64,000 nt of DNA, from assembly GCA_029203185.1 (NCBI GenBank), contig CP119310.1:744001-808000 (forward strand). The letters are read 5' to 3'. The translations under genes and the position numbers were made by a program. Of this stretch, positions 24,392-33,255 are shown piece after piece. Below the pieces are notes generated by a model, which saw only the letters and a list, made by a program, of their open reading frames with translations, was not told where the DNA came from and did not search any database. The DNA is from Candidatus Chryseobacterium colombiense (GTDB lineage Bacteria > Bacteroidota > Bacteroidia > Flavobacteriales > Weeksellaceae). Within the stretch, counting starts at the first letter, position 1; the number at the start of each line of letters is the position of its first letter.

Positions 24392-24994
24392 TTATTTTTT
24401 CATTTTGTGTGGATGTGAATGTTTTTTCTTCAATAATCTCTTAAACCTTGTATGGTTAGGATAGCTCCTATTAGGCGTTAAATTATTAAAAAACAAAGCA
24501 ACAATCAATAAGATAATACAACCGGATAAAACAGGAGATAAAACATACCAATATCCCAATTCAGGAATTTTTCCTGTAGAGCTTACGGCAATAAGTGCAG
24601 TGGCTCCTCCCGGAGGATGTAAAGTTTTTGTGTATTGCATTAAAACAATAGAAAAAGCAACGGCTAAAGGAGCAGAAAGCCAGATGATGTCCGGTACAAT
24701 TTTATAAATAGTAACTCCTACCAAAGCAGAGAGAACATGCCCTCCGATTAAATTTCTGGGTTGAGCTAAAGGACTTTGGATAGCTCCGTAAATTAAAACA
24801 CTGGATGCTCCAAAAGAACCAATAAGAAAAATGTTTTCTGTTGCCGATAATGTATGAGACTGAATAAAAGCAATTATTCCAATTCCAAAGAAAGCCCCTA
24901 AAAATGACCAGAAATGCTCTTTGTAGTCTATTAGGGTTTCTTTATAGATTACATATTTTGAGACTCTTAATGTTCTTTTAAAAGTTTTCTTCAC
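24392..24994 (-). CDS. HPP-family integral membrane protein
   Basis: This 200-residue protein has four to five membrane helices and the family signature LHPPGGATALIA (near residue 126). The N- and C-terminal ends are basic, and the C-terminus is rich in His and Lys (KKKHSHPHKMKK). HPP proteins are widespread; a plant and cyanobacterial branch is reported to move nitrite across membranes, and the bacterial role is otherwise unclear. It is the first gene of the minus-strand run. A perfect palindrome CGTTTGCAAACG lies at 25031-25042 in its upstream region. Confidence 0.88.
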   Translation of the reverse strand: MKKTFKRTLRVSKYVIYKETLIDYKEHFWSFLGAFFGIGIIAFIQSHTLSATENIFLIGSFGASSVLIYGAIQSPLAQPRNLIGGHVLSALVGVTIYKIVPDIIWLSAPLAVAFSIVLMQYTKTLHPPGGATALIAVSSTGKIPELGYWYVLSPVLSGCIILLIVALFFNNLTPNRSYPNHTRFKRLLKKKHSHPHKMKK

Positions 24995-25169
24995 AATTTT
25001 CTTTTTTATAAGCTAAAGATACAAAATATCCGTTTGCAAACGACTACAAATGAATTTAAATGATTTTTAACCGATTCAATAGACAGATTTCCAGAATCTT
25101 TGCAACAGAGATTTGAGAAAAACAGTGAGCGTCTCTTATCTGATTGTTAAATTAAAAAATAATAAAATT

Positions 25170-25502
25170 ATGTCACTAAGAAACAAAGTAACATTAATTG
25201 GTTACACAGGAAAAGAAGTTGAAATTACAAACTTCGAAAACGGAAATATCAAGACAAGTGTGTCTTTAGCTACGAATGATCATTACACCAACGCAAAAGG
25301 AGAGAAGGTGGAGGAAACTCAATGGCACAATCTGGTAGCATTTGGTAAAACAGCTGAGATTTTCCAGAAATATGTTCCTAAAGGAAAAGAAATTGCCATA
25401 GAGGGAAAATTAACATATAGATCGTATGATGACAAAGATGGGGTAAAGAAATATATTACAGAAATAAGAGTAGATGAGATCTTACTTTTAGGAAGTAAAT
25501 AA
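25170..25502 (+). CDS. ssb: Single-stranded DNA-binding protein
   Basis: This 110-residue OB-fold protein binds single-stranded DNA in replication and repair. The start is set at MSLRNKVTLIGYTGK because the SSB fold begins there; an upstream TTG at 25113 would add 19 unlikely residues. KVEETQWHNLVAFGKTAE and VPKGKEIAIEGKLTYRSYDD are typical. It is shorter than E. coli SSB and lacks the disordered tail and the acidic DIPF tip, ending at ILLLGSK. That makes it likely an accessory SSB rather than the main replicative one. An HRDC-domain gene follows after 46 bases. Confidence 0.92.
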   Translation: MSLRNKVTLIGYTGKEVEITNFENGNIKTSVSLATNDHYTNAKGEKVEETQWHNLVAFGKTAEIFQKYVPKGKEIAIEGKLTYRSYDDKDGVKKYITEIRVDEILLLGSK

Positions 25503-25548
25503 TATTATTACTGTTAGATCTAGTAAAATAATTAAAAACACAAATCAG

Positions 25549-26001
25549 ATGAAAGTTAAAGTTTTAAAAGTTAGAATTGCAGAAGAATTTTTACGGATCG
25601 ATCAAAAAAATATTGATCAGTTTCTGAGTGAGCATCAAATACTAAACGTTGAAACTGCTTTTGTACATGATGAAAATTTTTGGTCGGTCATCTTTTATTA
25701 TGATGAAGTAAAACATTCGGTAAACAGTGTAAAAGATTCTAAACCTGTAAAATATTCTGCAGAAGATGAACCTCTGAATGAAGATGATGTTAAAATATTA
25801 GATGCATTAAAATTATGGAGATCTGAAAAAGCTAAAGAACAAAATCTACCGTCTTATTTTATTGCAACTAATAAAGAACTGACTTCTGTTGCTAAATATA
25901 AACCAGCTAAAAAAGAAGAATTATTAGATATTAAAGGTTTCGGAAAACATAAAATTGAAAACTATGGAGAAGAAATTTTAGACATTTTAGAAAGTATATA
26001 A
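25549..26001 (+). CDS. HRDC-domain protein
   Basis: This 150-residue protein has an unassigned N-terminal part (1-70, VKVLKVRIAEEFLRIDQKNIDQFL, alternating strands and helix) and a C-terminal HRDC domain (about 75-150). The latter shows LNEDDVKILDALKLWRSEKA, LPSYFIATNKEL and LLDIKGFGKHKIENYGEEIL. HRDC domains bind nucleic acids and are usually attached to RecQ or RNase D; here no helicase or nuclease domain is present. The position after ssb supports a DNA-related role. It probably shares the ssb transcript and ends before the terminator at 26058. Confidence 0.83.
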   Translation: MKVKVLKVRIAEEFLRIDQKNIDQFLSEHQILNVETAFVHDENFWSVIFYYDEVKHSVNSVKDSKPVKYSAEDEPLNEDDVKILDALKLWRSEKAKEQNLPSYFIATNKELTSVAKYKPAKKEELLDIKGFGKHKIENYGEEILDILESI

Positions 26002-26057
26002 TTAAAAATTGAGTAAATAATAATCAAAGCAAACACAAATGATGATTTATTATTTCC

Positions 26058-26087
26058 AAGCCAAAGAATGTATTTCTTTGGCTTTTT
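26058..26087 (+). terminator. Terminator after the ssb-HRDC unit
   Basis: AAGCCAAAGAA (26058-26068) pairs perfectly with TTCTTTGGCTT (26074-26084) and is followed by TTT. Confidence 0.85.
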
Positions 26088-26161
26088 GATGACGGAAAGT
26101 CTTTGTAAATCCTTACTTTTGCATACACAATCATTATCAACTATCAATTGTCATTTATACA

Positions 26162-27511
26162 ATGAAACCAAGTTTAGCGAAAGGAACGAGAGACTTTACA
26201 GCTTTAGAAGTTTCCAGAAGAAGATACATTATCAATATTTTACAGAAAAATTTTGAATTATTTGGTTTTCAGCCATTAGAAACGCCTAGTTTTGAAAACC
26301 TGTCTACATTGACTGGGAAATATGGTGAAGAAGGAGACCGTTTAATTTTTAAAATTTTAAATTCAGGTGAATACACTTCAAAAGTGAATCAGGAAGACTG
26401 GGAAAATAAAAACCATCAGAAACTGACTTCTCAGATCTCGGATAAAGCTCTTCGTTATGATCTTACTGTGCCTTTTGCAAGATTTGTGGCTATGAATCAA
26501 GGAAAACTTACATTTCCTTATAAACGTTACCAGATTCAGCCGGTTTGGCGAGCAGATCGTCCTCAAAAAGGAAGATTCAGAGAGTTTTATCAGTGCGATG
26601 CAGATGTTGTGGGAAGTGAAAGTCTTTGGCAGGAAGTGGAGCTGGTCCAGTTGTACTTAAAGTCTTTTTCACAGCTTAATGTTTCAGTAACCATTCATAT
26701 CAATAACCGAAAAATTCTTTCGGGCTTAGCAGAATATGCAGGAATCACGGATAAACTGATAGATTTTACTGTAGCTTTAGATAAGTTGGACAAAATTGAG
26801 AAAGATGGAGTCGTAAAAGAACTATTAGAAAGAGGAATTACTCAAGATTCGATTGATAAATTGGATTTCCTTTTTAATCAATCCAACGATGCATTAGAAA
26901 ATCTTCTTCAACTGAAAGAAAAATTTGAAGGCAATGAAACCGGATTAAAAGGAGTAGAAGAATTAGAATTTGTACTTACGCAATCTGTTAATTTAGGTGT
27001 TGATATCCAGAATCTTGTTTTTGATATTACTTTGGCAAGAGGTTTAGATTATTATACCGGAGCTATTTTCGAAGTAAAAGCTGATGAAGCCCAAATGGGA
27101 TCCATTGGCGGTGGCGGAAGATATGATAACCTTACCGAAGTGTTTGGAGTGATAAATGTCCCCGGAATAGGAATCTCATTTGGTTTGGACAGGATTTATC
27201 TGGTTATGGAAGAGCTTAACCTTTTCCCTCAAGAAGCAGCAGCCAATATTGAATATCTGTTTGCTAATTTTGGAGGTGAAGAAACGCTGGAAGCTTTGAA
27301 ATTGATTAGTCAACTAAGAGAAAAAGGAATTTCGGCAGAGCTGTATCCTGAAAATGCAAAACTGAACAAGCAATTCACCTATGCGGAAAAGAAGGGAATT
27401 AAAAACCTGGTTTTCTTAGGGGAAGAAGAAATAGGAAATTCAACTGTAAGATTAAAAAATTTAGAAACAGGTGAACAAAAAATCATTTCTCTACAAGAAT
27501 TTTTAGCATAG
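26162..27511 (+). CDS. hisS: Histidine-tRNA ligase
   Basis: This 449-residue class II aminoacyl-tRNA synthetase charges tRNA-His. Motif 2 is in RADRPQKGRFREFYQCD (about residues 137-153). The His-specific signature LARGLDYYTGAIFE (about 295-308) and motif 3 GIGISFGLDRIYLV follow. The C-terminal anticodon-binding domain (about 360-449) is complete. A -7 box TACTTTTG lies near 26117. No His-rich leader ORF was seen before the gene. A strong terminator follows. Confidence 0.97.
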   Translation: MKPSLAKGTRDFTALEVSRRRYIINILQKNFELFGFQPLETPSFENLSTLTGKYGEEGDRLIFKILNSGEYTSKVNQEDWENKNHQKLTSQISDKALRYDLTVPFARFVAMNQGKLTFPYKRYQIQPVWRADRPQKGRFREFYQCDADVVGSESLWQEVELVQLYLKSFSQLNVSVTIHINNRKILSGLAEYAGITDKLIDFTVALDKLDKIEKDGVVKELLERGITQDSIDKLDFLFNQSNDALENLLQLKEKFEGNETGLKGVEELEFVLTQSVNLGVDIQNLVFDITLARGLDYYTGAIFEVKADEAQMGSIGGGGRYDNLTEVFGVINVPGIGISFGLDRIYLVMEELNLFPQEAAANIEYLFANFGGEETLEALKLISQLREKGISAELYPENAKLNKQFTYAEKKGIKNLVFLGEEEIGNSTVRLKNLETGEQKIISLQEFLA

Positions 27512-27526
27512 TTCAAATTATAAAAT

Positions 27527-27568
27527 AAAATTCCGGCTGATCTTCTAAGAAGTTAGCCGGAATTTTTT
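27527..27568. terminator. Bidirectional terminator, hisS / TerD-like
   Basis: AAATTCCGGCT (27528-27538) pairs with AGCCGGAATTT (27555-27565). The loop itself folds (TCTTCT/AAGAAG). Confidence 0.88.
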
Positions 27569-27591
27569 TATATATTTTATTTACGTTTTAC

Positions 27592-28254
27592 TTATGAAAA
27601 ATACTCATATTCTTTTTTCTCCATAGCATATTTTTTATCCGACAAGTTTTTACCGATTGCTTCAAATTTCCATTCATGACTTATTTTAAAAAGTCTTCCC
27701 ACAAGTAACGTGCCCTTTTTTACCGATTCACTGCTCTTTGGTATTTCAAATTGACAATGTTTTGTCTTGATTTGATGGATATTTCCTTCAAATATCTGAG
27801 CTGTTACAAAAGGTACAAGAGAAAAATCTATTGTTTTAATTTTTCTAGGATTAATATGGAGATAAAAAAAGATTTGATCAATATCGGTACTGATCTTTTC
27901 AATATTTATTTTGATTAATTTCTTGTCAGAACTTTCTAAAGAAGAATTATCATTTTCCTGATGTTTCAAGGCTTCATCTTTAGAAGAAAGCTTTCCTAAT
28001 GGAAAATTATTCTGAATAAGCCAGCTGTTGTATTTTGGAGAATGGATCCAGTCAAGTTTGTTTCCATTTTTATCAAACATAATACAAGTTAATTCAAGAT
28101 CAATTTCTGTTAAACTTTTTCTGTTAAAAAGGCTTAGATAAAAAGGCAGAGGTAATTTCACCTGTCCCCAACTAACTCCTAAACAGAAGTCAGTAAGATT
28201 TTGTCCAGTGTTTTTTTTTAGAGTAAAAAAATCTCCTTTTTTTAAATTTAACAT
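27592..28254 (-). CDS. TerD-family protein
   Basis: This protein of about 220 residues resembles the TerD/TerZ calcium-binding family. It shows LKKGDFFTLKKN at the start, then FCLGVSWG, and DLELTCIMFDKNGNKLDWIHSP, the usual acidic repeat of that fold. Some of the Asp residues that bind calcium in the classical family are replaced, so ion binding is uncertain. Members take part in tellurite, phage and stress resistance, mostly in ter clusters; no other ter gene is nearby. The start may be Met at 28260 or at 28254; the latter matches the family N-terminus better. Confidence 0.75.
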   Translation of the reverse strand: MLNLKKGDFFTLKKNTGQNLTDFCLGVSWGQVKLPLPFYLSLFNRKSLTEIDLELTCIMFDKNGNKLDWIHSPKYNSWLIQNNFPLGKLSSKDEALKHQENDNSSLESSDKKLIKINIEKISTDIDQIFFYLHINPRKIKTIDFSLVPFVTAQIFEGNIHQIKTKHCQFEIPKSSESVKKGTLLVGRLFKISHEWKFEAIGKNLSDKKYAMEKKEYEYFS

Positions 28255-28403
28255 GTGCACGGTTTATTTGAATAATGGTGGTTTTAGTTTTTATTAATGG
28301 TAGTTTTACAAATGTATATATTTTTTTGTTTATAAATCTGTGAATTTGCGTAAAAAAAATGTGAATTTTTACAATGGCTAGAATTTTTTTCATTAATTTG
28401 TGA

Positions 28404-28411
28404 TATATTTG
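28404..28411 (+). promoter_or_regulatory. -7 box of the methyltransferase gene
   Basis: TATATTTG, an exact -7 match, 34 bases before the ATG at 28446. Confidence 0.5.
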
Positions 28412-28445
28412 TTAAAATAACTAAACTTGTATTATAAATAACATA

Positions 28446-29246
28446 ATGGAGAATTATCTGGAAATCAATAGAAAATCTTGGGATGCAAAAGTAGAATTTC
28501 ATCTACAATCAGATTTTTATTTTGTAGATGAATTTATGAAGGGAAGAACGTCTCTAAACTCGATAGAACTTGAGCTTTTGGGAGATATTAGGGATAAAAA
28601 AATATTGCATTTACAATGTCATTTTGGGCAGGATTCAATTTCCTTATCGAGAATGGGAGCAAAGGTTACAGGGATCGATTTATCGGATAAAGCTATTGAA
28701 ACAGCTAAAGATTTAGCTCAAAAATGTGGAACGGATACAGAATTTATTTGCAGTGATGTATATAGCCTCCCTGATTTTTTAAATGAAAAATACGATATTA
28801 TTTTTACCAGTTACGGAACAATTGGCTGGTTACCGGATTTAAAAAAGTGGGCGGACATTATCAATTATTTTCTGAAAGAAAACGGGAAATTTGTTATGGC
28901 AGAATTTCATCCTGTTGTTTGGATGTTTGATGATGATTTTACTAAAGTAGTATATAATTATTTTAATGAAAAACCCATAATAGAAACCTATGAAGGAACT
29001 TATGCCGATCAGTCTGCAGATCTTAAACAGAAGTACATCATGTGGAACCATTCTTTAGAAGAAGTGATTCAGAACTTGATAAAAAATGGTATTGAATTAC
29101 AGGATTTTCATGAATATGACTGGTCACCTTATCGTTGTTTCAAACATGTGGAAGAATTTGAGAAAGGAAAGTGGAGAATTCCTCAATTCGGAAACAAAAT
29201 TCCTTTAGTCTATTCTTTAAAAGCACAGAAAAAGCCATCATTATGA
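28446..29246 (+). CDS. Class I SAM-dependent methyltransferase
   Basis: This 266-residue protein has the Rossmann-like SAM domain with motif I ILHLQCHFGQDSISLS (about 53-68), the acidic GIDLSDKAIETA (about 75-86) and CSDVYSLPDFL. The unusual C-H in the glycine loop (LQCHFGQDS) is characteristic of a small-molecule methyltransferase group common in Bacteroidota. The C-terminal part is rich in Trp, Phe and Tyr. The substrate is unknown. The last codons and the stop lie inside a 16-bp hairpin that also acts as terminator. Confidence 0.87.
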   Translation: MENYLEINRKSWDAKVEFHLQSDFYFVDEFMKGRTSLNSIELELLGDIRDKKILHLQCHFGQDSISLSRMGAKVTGIDLSDKAIETAKDLAQKCGTDTEFICSDVYSLPDFLNEKYDIIFTSYGTIGWLPDLKKWADIINYFLKENGKFVMAEFHPVVWMFDDDFTKVVYNYFNEKPIIETYEGTYADQSADLKQKYIMWNHSLEEVIQNLIKNGIELQDFHEYDWSPYRCFKHVEEFEKGKWRIPQFGNKIPLVYSLKAQKKPSL

Positions 29247-29260
29247 TGGCTTTTTCTGTT
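29225..29260. terminator. 16-bp perfect hairpin containing the stop codon
   Basis: Bases 29225-29240 pair without mismatch with 29244-29259 around a TTA loop, with T-run TTTTTCTG. The TGA stop (29244-29246) begins the 3' arm. Confidence 0.9.
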
Positions 29261-29289
29261 GTGTATATGAATGTTAAATTTTTAGTTTA

Positions 29290-29526
29290 TTAAAAGTTGG
29301 AATCCTGAACTTTTGCTTTAGTTTCATCCACTTTATCCTGAACCTGAGAAGCTACCTCATTAGCTTTATTTTTTATATCATTCCCCCATTTGTTAAGATT
29401 ATCTTTTGCTGAATTGATTTTATCTTTTACAGCCTGCTGCTCTTCCGGAGTAGATTTCTTATACTTCCAATATGCTAAAGCTCCTAAACCTAATAACGCT
29501 AATAAGCCATTTGTTTTATTTCCCAT
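29290..29526 (-). CDS. YtxH-like membrane protein
   Basis: This 78-residue protein has one N-terminal membrane segment (GLLALLGLGALAYWKYKK) followed by a long charged amphipathic helix (about 26-75, KDKINSAKDNLNKWGNDIKNKANEV). This is the layout of YtxH/general-stress proteins. In many bacteria they are induced by stress or stationary phase. Upstream, a TGGCAC box (29590-29585 on the minus strand) resembles the one before the two putative small RNAs, hinting at shared control. The gene is convergent with the methyltransferase gene. Confidence 0.78.
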   Translation of the reverse strand: MGNKTNGLLALLGLGALAYWKYKKSTPEEQQAVKDKINSAKDNLNKWGNDIKNKANEVASQVQDKVDETKAKVQDSNF

Positions 29527-29847
29527 GATTTCTTGTTTTAAAAGTTAATAATTAAGATTTGATAATAATATGTAAGTAAATTGTGTGCCAAAATAGAATT
29601 GAGTGTAATAAAATAATGTTAAAGTTTTCTTTTTCTTAATTACTGAGTAGTTTTATTGAAAATTTAATTTGTAACTTAATTTCATTATCTCATATAAACA
29701 TCAAAAAGCTATTACTTAAATTTAATGATAAAAACTTTTAAAATAAACAGTAGAAAGTCATATATTTGAGTGACATCCAAATTTTAAAATTATAATAGAT
29801 TTTGAAATACCTTTTTTCTGATGCTAATATTTCGAAATCGTCTGAAT
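29527..29847. other. Intergenic region between ytxH-like gene and glgB
   Basis: This 321-base gap holds the TGGCAC box on the minus strand (29590-29585) and the glgB -7 box TATATTTG at 29761-29768. The rest is very AT-rich and shows no ORF or hairpin of note. Confidence 0.5.
29585..29593 (-). promoter_or_regulatory. Sigma-54-like -24 box upstream of ytxH-like gene
   Basis: TTTTGGCAC on the minus strand; five bases later TTACT stands at the -12 place, a poor match to TTGCA. It lies about 60 bases before the start codon. Confidence 0.3.
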
Positions 29848-31788
29848 ATGAATTCTGTTAAAACATATACTCTTTTTACGGACCATGATATTTATCTTTT
29901 TAAAGAAGGTAAACACTATCGGCTATATGAAAAATTCGGTTCGCATTCGGTAAATAAAGAAGTAGTTTCTGGCGTTTATTTTTCAGTTTGGGCTCCTCAT
30001 GCAACGAAGGTTTCTGTAATAGGAGATTTCAATAAGTGGAACTCAACAGATCATATTCTATATCCACGGTGGGATGAATCCGGAATCTGGGAAGGATTTA
30101 TTGAAGGATTAGAATGGGGAACTTTATATAAATATGCCATTGAAACAGCTCATGGTGAAATTTTGGAAAAAAGTGATCCTTATGCATTGAGCTGGGAACA
30201 GAATATACAGGCAGCTTCTTTGGTTTCTACTAACTGGTACGAATGGAATGATAAAGAATGGATGCAACACAGGTGGAGAAAAAACAACATAGAGGCTCCG
30301 ATTTCTGTGTATGAATTGCATTTGGGCTCCTGGAGAAAAAGTGAATCCAATAATTTTCTGAATTATAGAGATATTGCGAAAGAATTGATTCCTTATGTTA
30401 AAGATATGGGATTTACCCATGTGGAATTCATGCCGGTAATGGAATATCCCTATGATCCGAGTTGGGGATATCAGATTACAGGCTTTTATGCGGCAACTTC
30501 ACGTTTTGGTTCTCCTCAGGACTTAATGTTTTTAATTGATGAACTTCACAAGCAGAATATAGGAGTTATTTTAGACTGGGTTCCGTCTCATTTTCCGGGA
30601 GATGCGAATGGTCTTCACAGGTTTGATGGAACTTGTTTATACGAACATGAAGATCCCAGAAAGGGTTTTCATCCGGATTGGAAATCTTATATTTTCAATT
30701 ATGGAAGAAATGAAGTAAAATCATTCTTAATTTCAAATGCCATGTTCTGGTTAGATCGGTATCATATAGACGGATTACGGGTGGATGCAGTTACTTCTAT
30801 GCTTCATCTCGATTATTCAAGGAATGAAGGAGAATGGGAACCCAATATTTTTGGAGGGAATGTAAATCTTGAAGCGAAAGCTTTCTTGCAGGAATTTAAT
30901 ACTGCTGTTTATAAAGAATTTGGTAATGCCATTATCACTATCGCAGAAGAAAGTTCAGACTTTCCAATGCTGACAAAACCTGTTCATGACGGAGGAGTCG
31001 GTTTCGGAATGAAATGGATGATGGGCTGGATGCATGATACGCTGGATTATTTTGAAGAAGAGTTTACAAACAGAAAATATAATCATCATAAGCTTACGTT
31101 TGCTTCCATGTATATGTATAATGAAAATTATATGATGCCATTGTCTCATGACGAAGTTGTTCATGGGAAGTCGAGCCTTATTTATAAAATGGTTGGAGAT
31201 GAGTGGCAAAAATTCGCCAATCTCCGTACATTATTTGTTTATATGTATACTCATCCCGGGGCAAAACTTCTTTTTATGGGCGATGAGTTTGGGCAGACCA
31301 GTGAATGGGATTTTACTAAAAGCCTGGATTGGGATTTGTTACAATATCCTGTTCATAAGGGATTGCAAACACTAGTTAAAGACCTTCACTCTATTTATAA
31401 AGATTGCCCTGCCTTTTATGAAAACCAGTTCCAGAAAGATGGTTTCGAATGGATTGAAGCAGATGACCTGGAAAATTCGGTATACATATACCTGAGAAAA
31501 GGGAAAAAACGAGATGATGTTTTTATGATCATCCTTAATCTTTTACCTAAAGTTATCGATTATAAAATAGGAGTGAAAGCAGGAACACATTGGGAAGTAA
31601 TTTTCAATTCAGATGATGAACGATATTCAGGAAGCGGAGTAGAGCCGGAAGTATTCGGTGAACAATATGAAGAGTATATGCGTCATCCGAAGTCAATAGC
31701 CTTAAAATTACCACCTCTTGCAGGGGTTATCCTGAAACAGACAAAAGACAAGAAGTACAAAAACCATAGAAGTAAATTTAGAAAATAA
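29848..31788 (+). CDS. glgB: 1,4-alpha-glucan branching enzyme
   Basis: This enzyme of about 646 residues (GH13) makes the alpha-1,6 branches of glycogen. An N-terminal CBM48 domain (about 30-125, GVYFSVWAPHATKVSVIGDFN) precedes the barrel with ILDWVPSHFPGD, DGLRVDAV (nucleophile Asp), ITIAEES (acid Glu) and MPLSHDEVVHG. The start is placed at MNSVKTYTLFTDHD, which suits related enzymes; an ATG nine codons upstream at 29821 is possible. It is the first gene of glgB-glgA-glgC, with gaps of 42 and 15 bases. Confidence 0.95.
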   Translation: MNSVKTYTLFTDHDIYLFKEGKHYRLYEKFGSHSVNKEVVSGVYFSVWAPHATKVSVIGDFNKWNSTDHILYPRWDESGIWEGFIEGLEWGTLYKYAIETAHGEILEKSDPYALSWEQNIQAASLVSTNWYEWNDKEWMQHRWRKNNIEAPISVYELHLGSWRKSESNNFLNYRDIAKELIPYVKDMGFTHVEFMPVMEYPYDPSWGYQITGFYAATSRFGSPQDLMFLIDELHKQNIGVILDWVPSHFPGDANGLHRFDGTCLYEHEDPRKGFHPDWKSYIFNYGRNEVKSFLISNAMFWLDRYHIDGLRVDAVTSMLHLDYSRNEGEWEPNIFGGNVNLEAKAFLQEFNTAVYKEFGNAIITIAEESSDFPMLTKPVHDGGVGFGMKWMMGWMHDTLDYFEEEFTNRKYNHHKLTFASMYMYNENYMMPLSHDEVVHGKSSLIYKMVGDEWQKFANLRTLFVYMYTHPGAKLLFMGDEFGQTSEWDFTKSLDWDLLQYPVHKGLQTLVKDLHSIYKDCPAFYENQFQKDGFEWIEADDLENSVYIYLRKGKKRDDVFMIILNLLPKVIDYKIGVKAGTHWEVIFNSDDERYSGSGVEPEVFGEQYEEYMRHPKSIALKLPPLAGVILKQTKDKKYKNHRSKFRK

Positions 31789-31830
31789 CACGCTAAATTT
31801 AGATAAACATAAAACATTTATAGAAATTAT

Positions 31831-33240
31831 ATGACCATATATCATCTAAGTACAGAATGTTATCCTGTAGCAAAAGTAGGAGGATTGGCAGATGTTGTAG
31901 GCGCTCTCCCCAAATATCAGAACAAAATAAAAGGAATTGATTCAAAAGTGGTTATGCCTTGGTATAACAAATCTTTTATATACAATCATGAGTTTGACAT
32001 AGTTTTTGATGGGTTCATTCATCAGGGGCCGAATATGCTTCAGGTGCAGGTATTAAAGGAGAAAACCAACGCTTTGGGATTTGAATTGTTCATGGTTAAG
32101 ATTCCAGGACTTTTAGATCGGGAAAATCCTTATGGTTATGCTGATGAGAACTTTCAGTTTATTGCTTTTCAACATGGTGTTTTACATTGGTTGAGTGCAA
32201 TGGAAATTCGTCCGGATGTATTGCATTGTCACGATTATCATACAGGATTAATCCCTTTTATGACTGAGCATTGTCCTGAATTTGCTTTTTTGAAAGGAGT
32301 AAAAACGATAGGTACGATACATAATGGCGAATATCAGGGAAATATGAACTGGGAGATGGCTAAATATATCCCGTCGTTTGATTACTATAAATGGGGACTT
32401 TTAGACTGGAAAGGTCAGATTAATCCATTGGCAACAATGATTAAGTGTTGCAATGCATTTACTACGGTTTCGGAAGGATATTTAGAAGAACTGTTTATAA
32501 GTTTCAGAGGGTTGGAAAGTCTGGTCCGTCAGGAATTTGGAAAAGCATATGGTATCATCAACGGAATAGATAATGAAGTTTGGGATCCTGAAACCGACCC
32601 TATGCTGGACTTTAATTACAATATAGAAAATGTTGTTGAACGAAAGAAAAAGAATAAAGAAAAAATCTGTAAAGAATACAACCTGAAGCCAGAGCTTCCT
32701 CTATTTGCTTTTATTGGTCGTTTTGCAGGAGAAAAAGGAGCGGATTTATTACCGGATATGGTTTGGAGGAGTATAAAGCAAAGTTACGGAGCTTTAAATA
32801 TTATTATTTTAGGATCAGGAGATCCTTATATTGAAAATAAATTGAAGGAATGTGATGCTACATATACCAATTTTGCATTAGATTTGGGATATAAGGAGCA
32901 GCTTTCTCATAAAATATATGCGTCAGCAGATTTTTTATTAATGCCATCAAGGGTAGAGCCTTGTGGTTTGAACCAGATGTATTCAATGAGATACGGAACA
33001 ATTCCTGTCGTAAGATATACAGGAGGTTTAAAAGATACTGTAGCTGATATTTCTACGGGAGGAGCGGGAATTAATTTTGCTTTTCCTGGAGTAGATGATA
33101 TGATTCATGCTATGAACAGGGCATTAAGTCTTTATAATCAAAAAGAAGTCATGACAGATCTTATTCATGCCAATATGAGCTTTGATTTTGCGTGGGAAAA
33201 ATCTGCAGAGAAGTATTTAAAATTATATGGTAATAGTTAA
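31831..33240 (+). CDS. glgA: Glycogen synthase
   Basis: This 469-residue GT5 enzyme adds glucose from ADP-glucose to the growing alpha-1,4 chain. The N-terminal nucleotide-sugar motif KVGGLADVVGALPK (residues about 15-28) is intact, as are LHCHDYHTGLIPF, TIHNGEYQG, GIINGIDNEVWDPE and the C-terminal PSRVEPCGLNQMYSMRYGTIPV with the conserved Glu. Length is normal. It is the middle gene of the operon and is made with its precursor-supplying partner GlgC. Confidence 0.96.
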   Translation: MTIYHLSTECYPVAKVGGLADVVGALPKYQNKIKGIDSKVVMPWYNKSFIYNHEFDIVFDGFIHQGPNMLQVQVLKEKTNALGFELFMVKIPGLLDRENPYGYADENFQFIAFQHGVLHWLSAMEIRPDVLHCHDYHTGLIPFMTEHCPEFAFLKGVKTIGTIHNGEYQGNMNWEMAKYIPSFDYYKWGLLDWKGQINPLATMIKCCNAFTTVSEGYLEELFISFRGLESLVRQEFGKAYGIINGIDNEVWDPETDPMLDFNYNIENVVERKKKNKEKICKEYNLKPELPLFAFIGRFAGEKGADLLPDMVWRSIKQSYGALNIIILGSGDPYIENKLKECDATYTNFALDLGYKEQLSHKIYASADFLLMPSRVEPCGLNQMYSMRYGTIPVVRYTGGLKDTVADISTGGAGINFAFPGVDDMIHAMNRALSLYNQKEVMTDLIHANMSFDFAWEKSAEKYLKLYGNS

Positions 33241-33255
33241 AAAAATACAAAATAT

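Noticed and set aside
25031..25042. Perfect palindrome CGTTTGCAAACG upstream of the HPP gene as an operator
   Set aside because: Only one short copy; a 12-base palindrome can occur by chance and nothing nearby suggests a matching regulator.
27592..28254. TerD-like gene as part of a ter/phage-defence cluster
   Set aside because: No other ter, vWA or kinase genes are nearby; it stands alone, so a defence island claim is not supported.
29821..29847. ATG at 29821 as the start of glgB
   Set aside because: The nine extra residues (MLIFRNRLN) do not resemble branching enzyme N-termini; the downstream ATG fits. It is not fully excluded.
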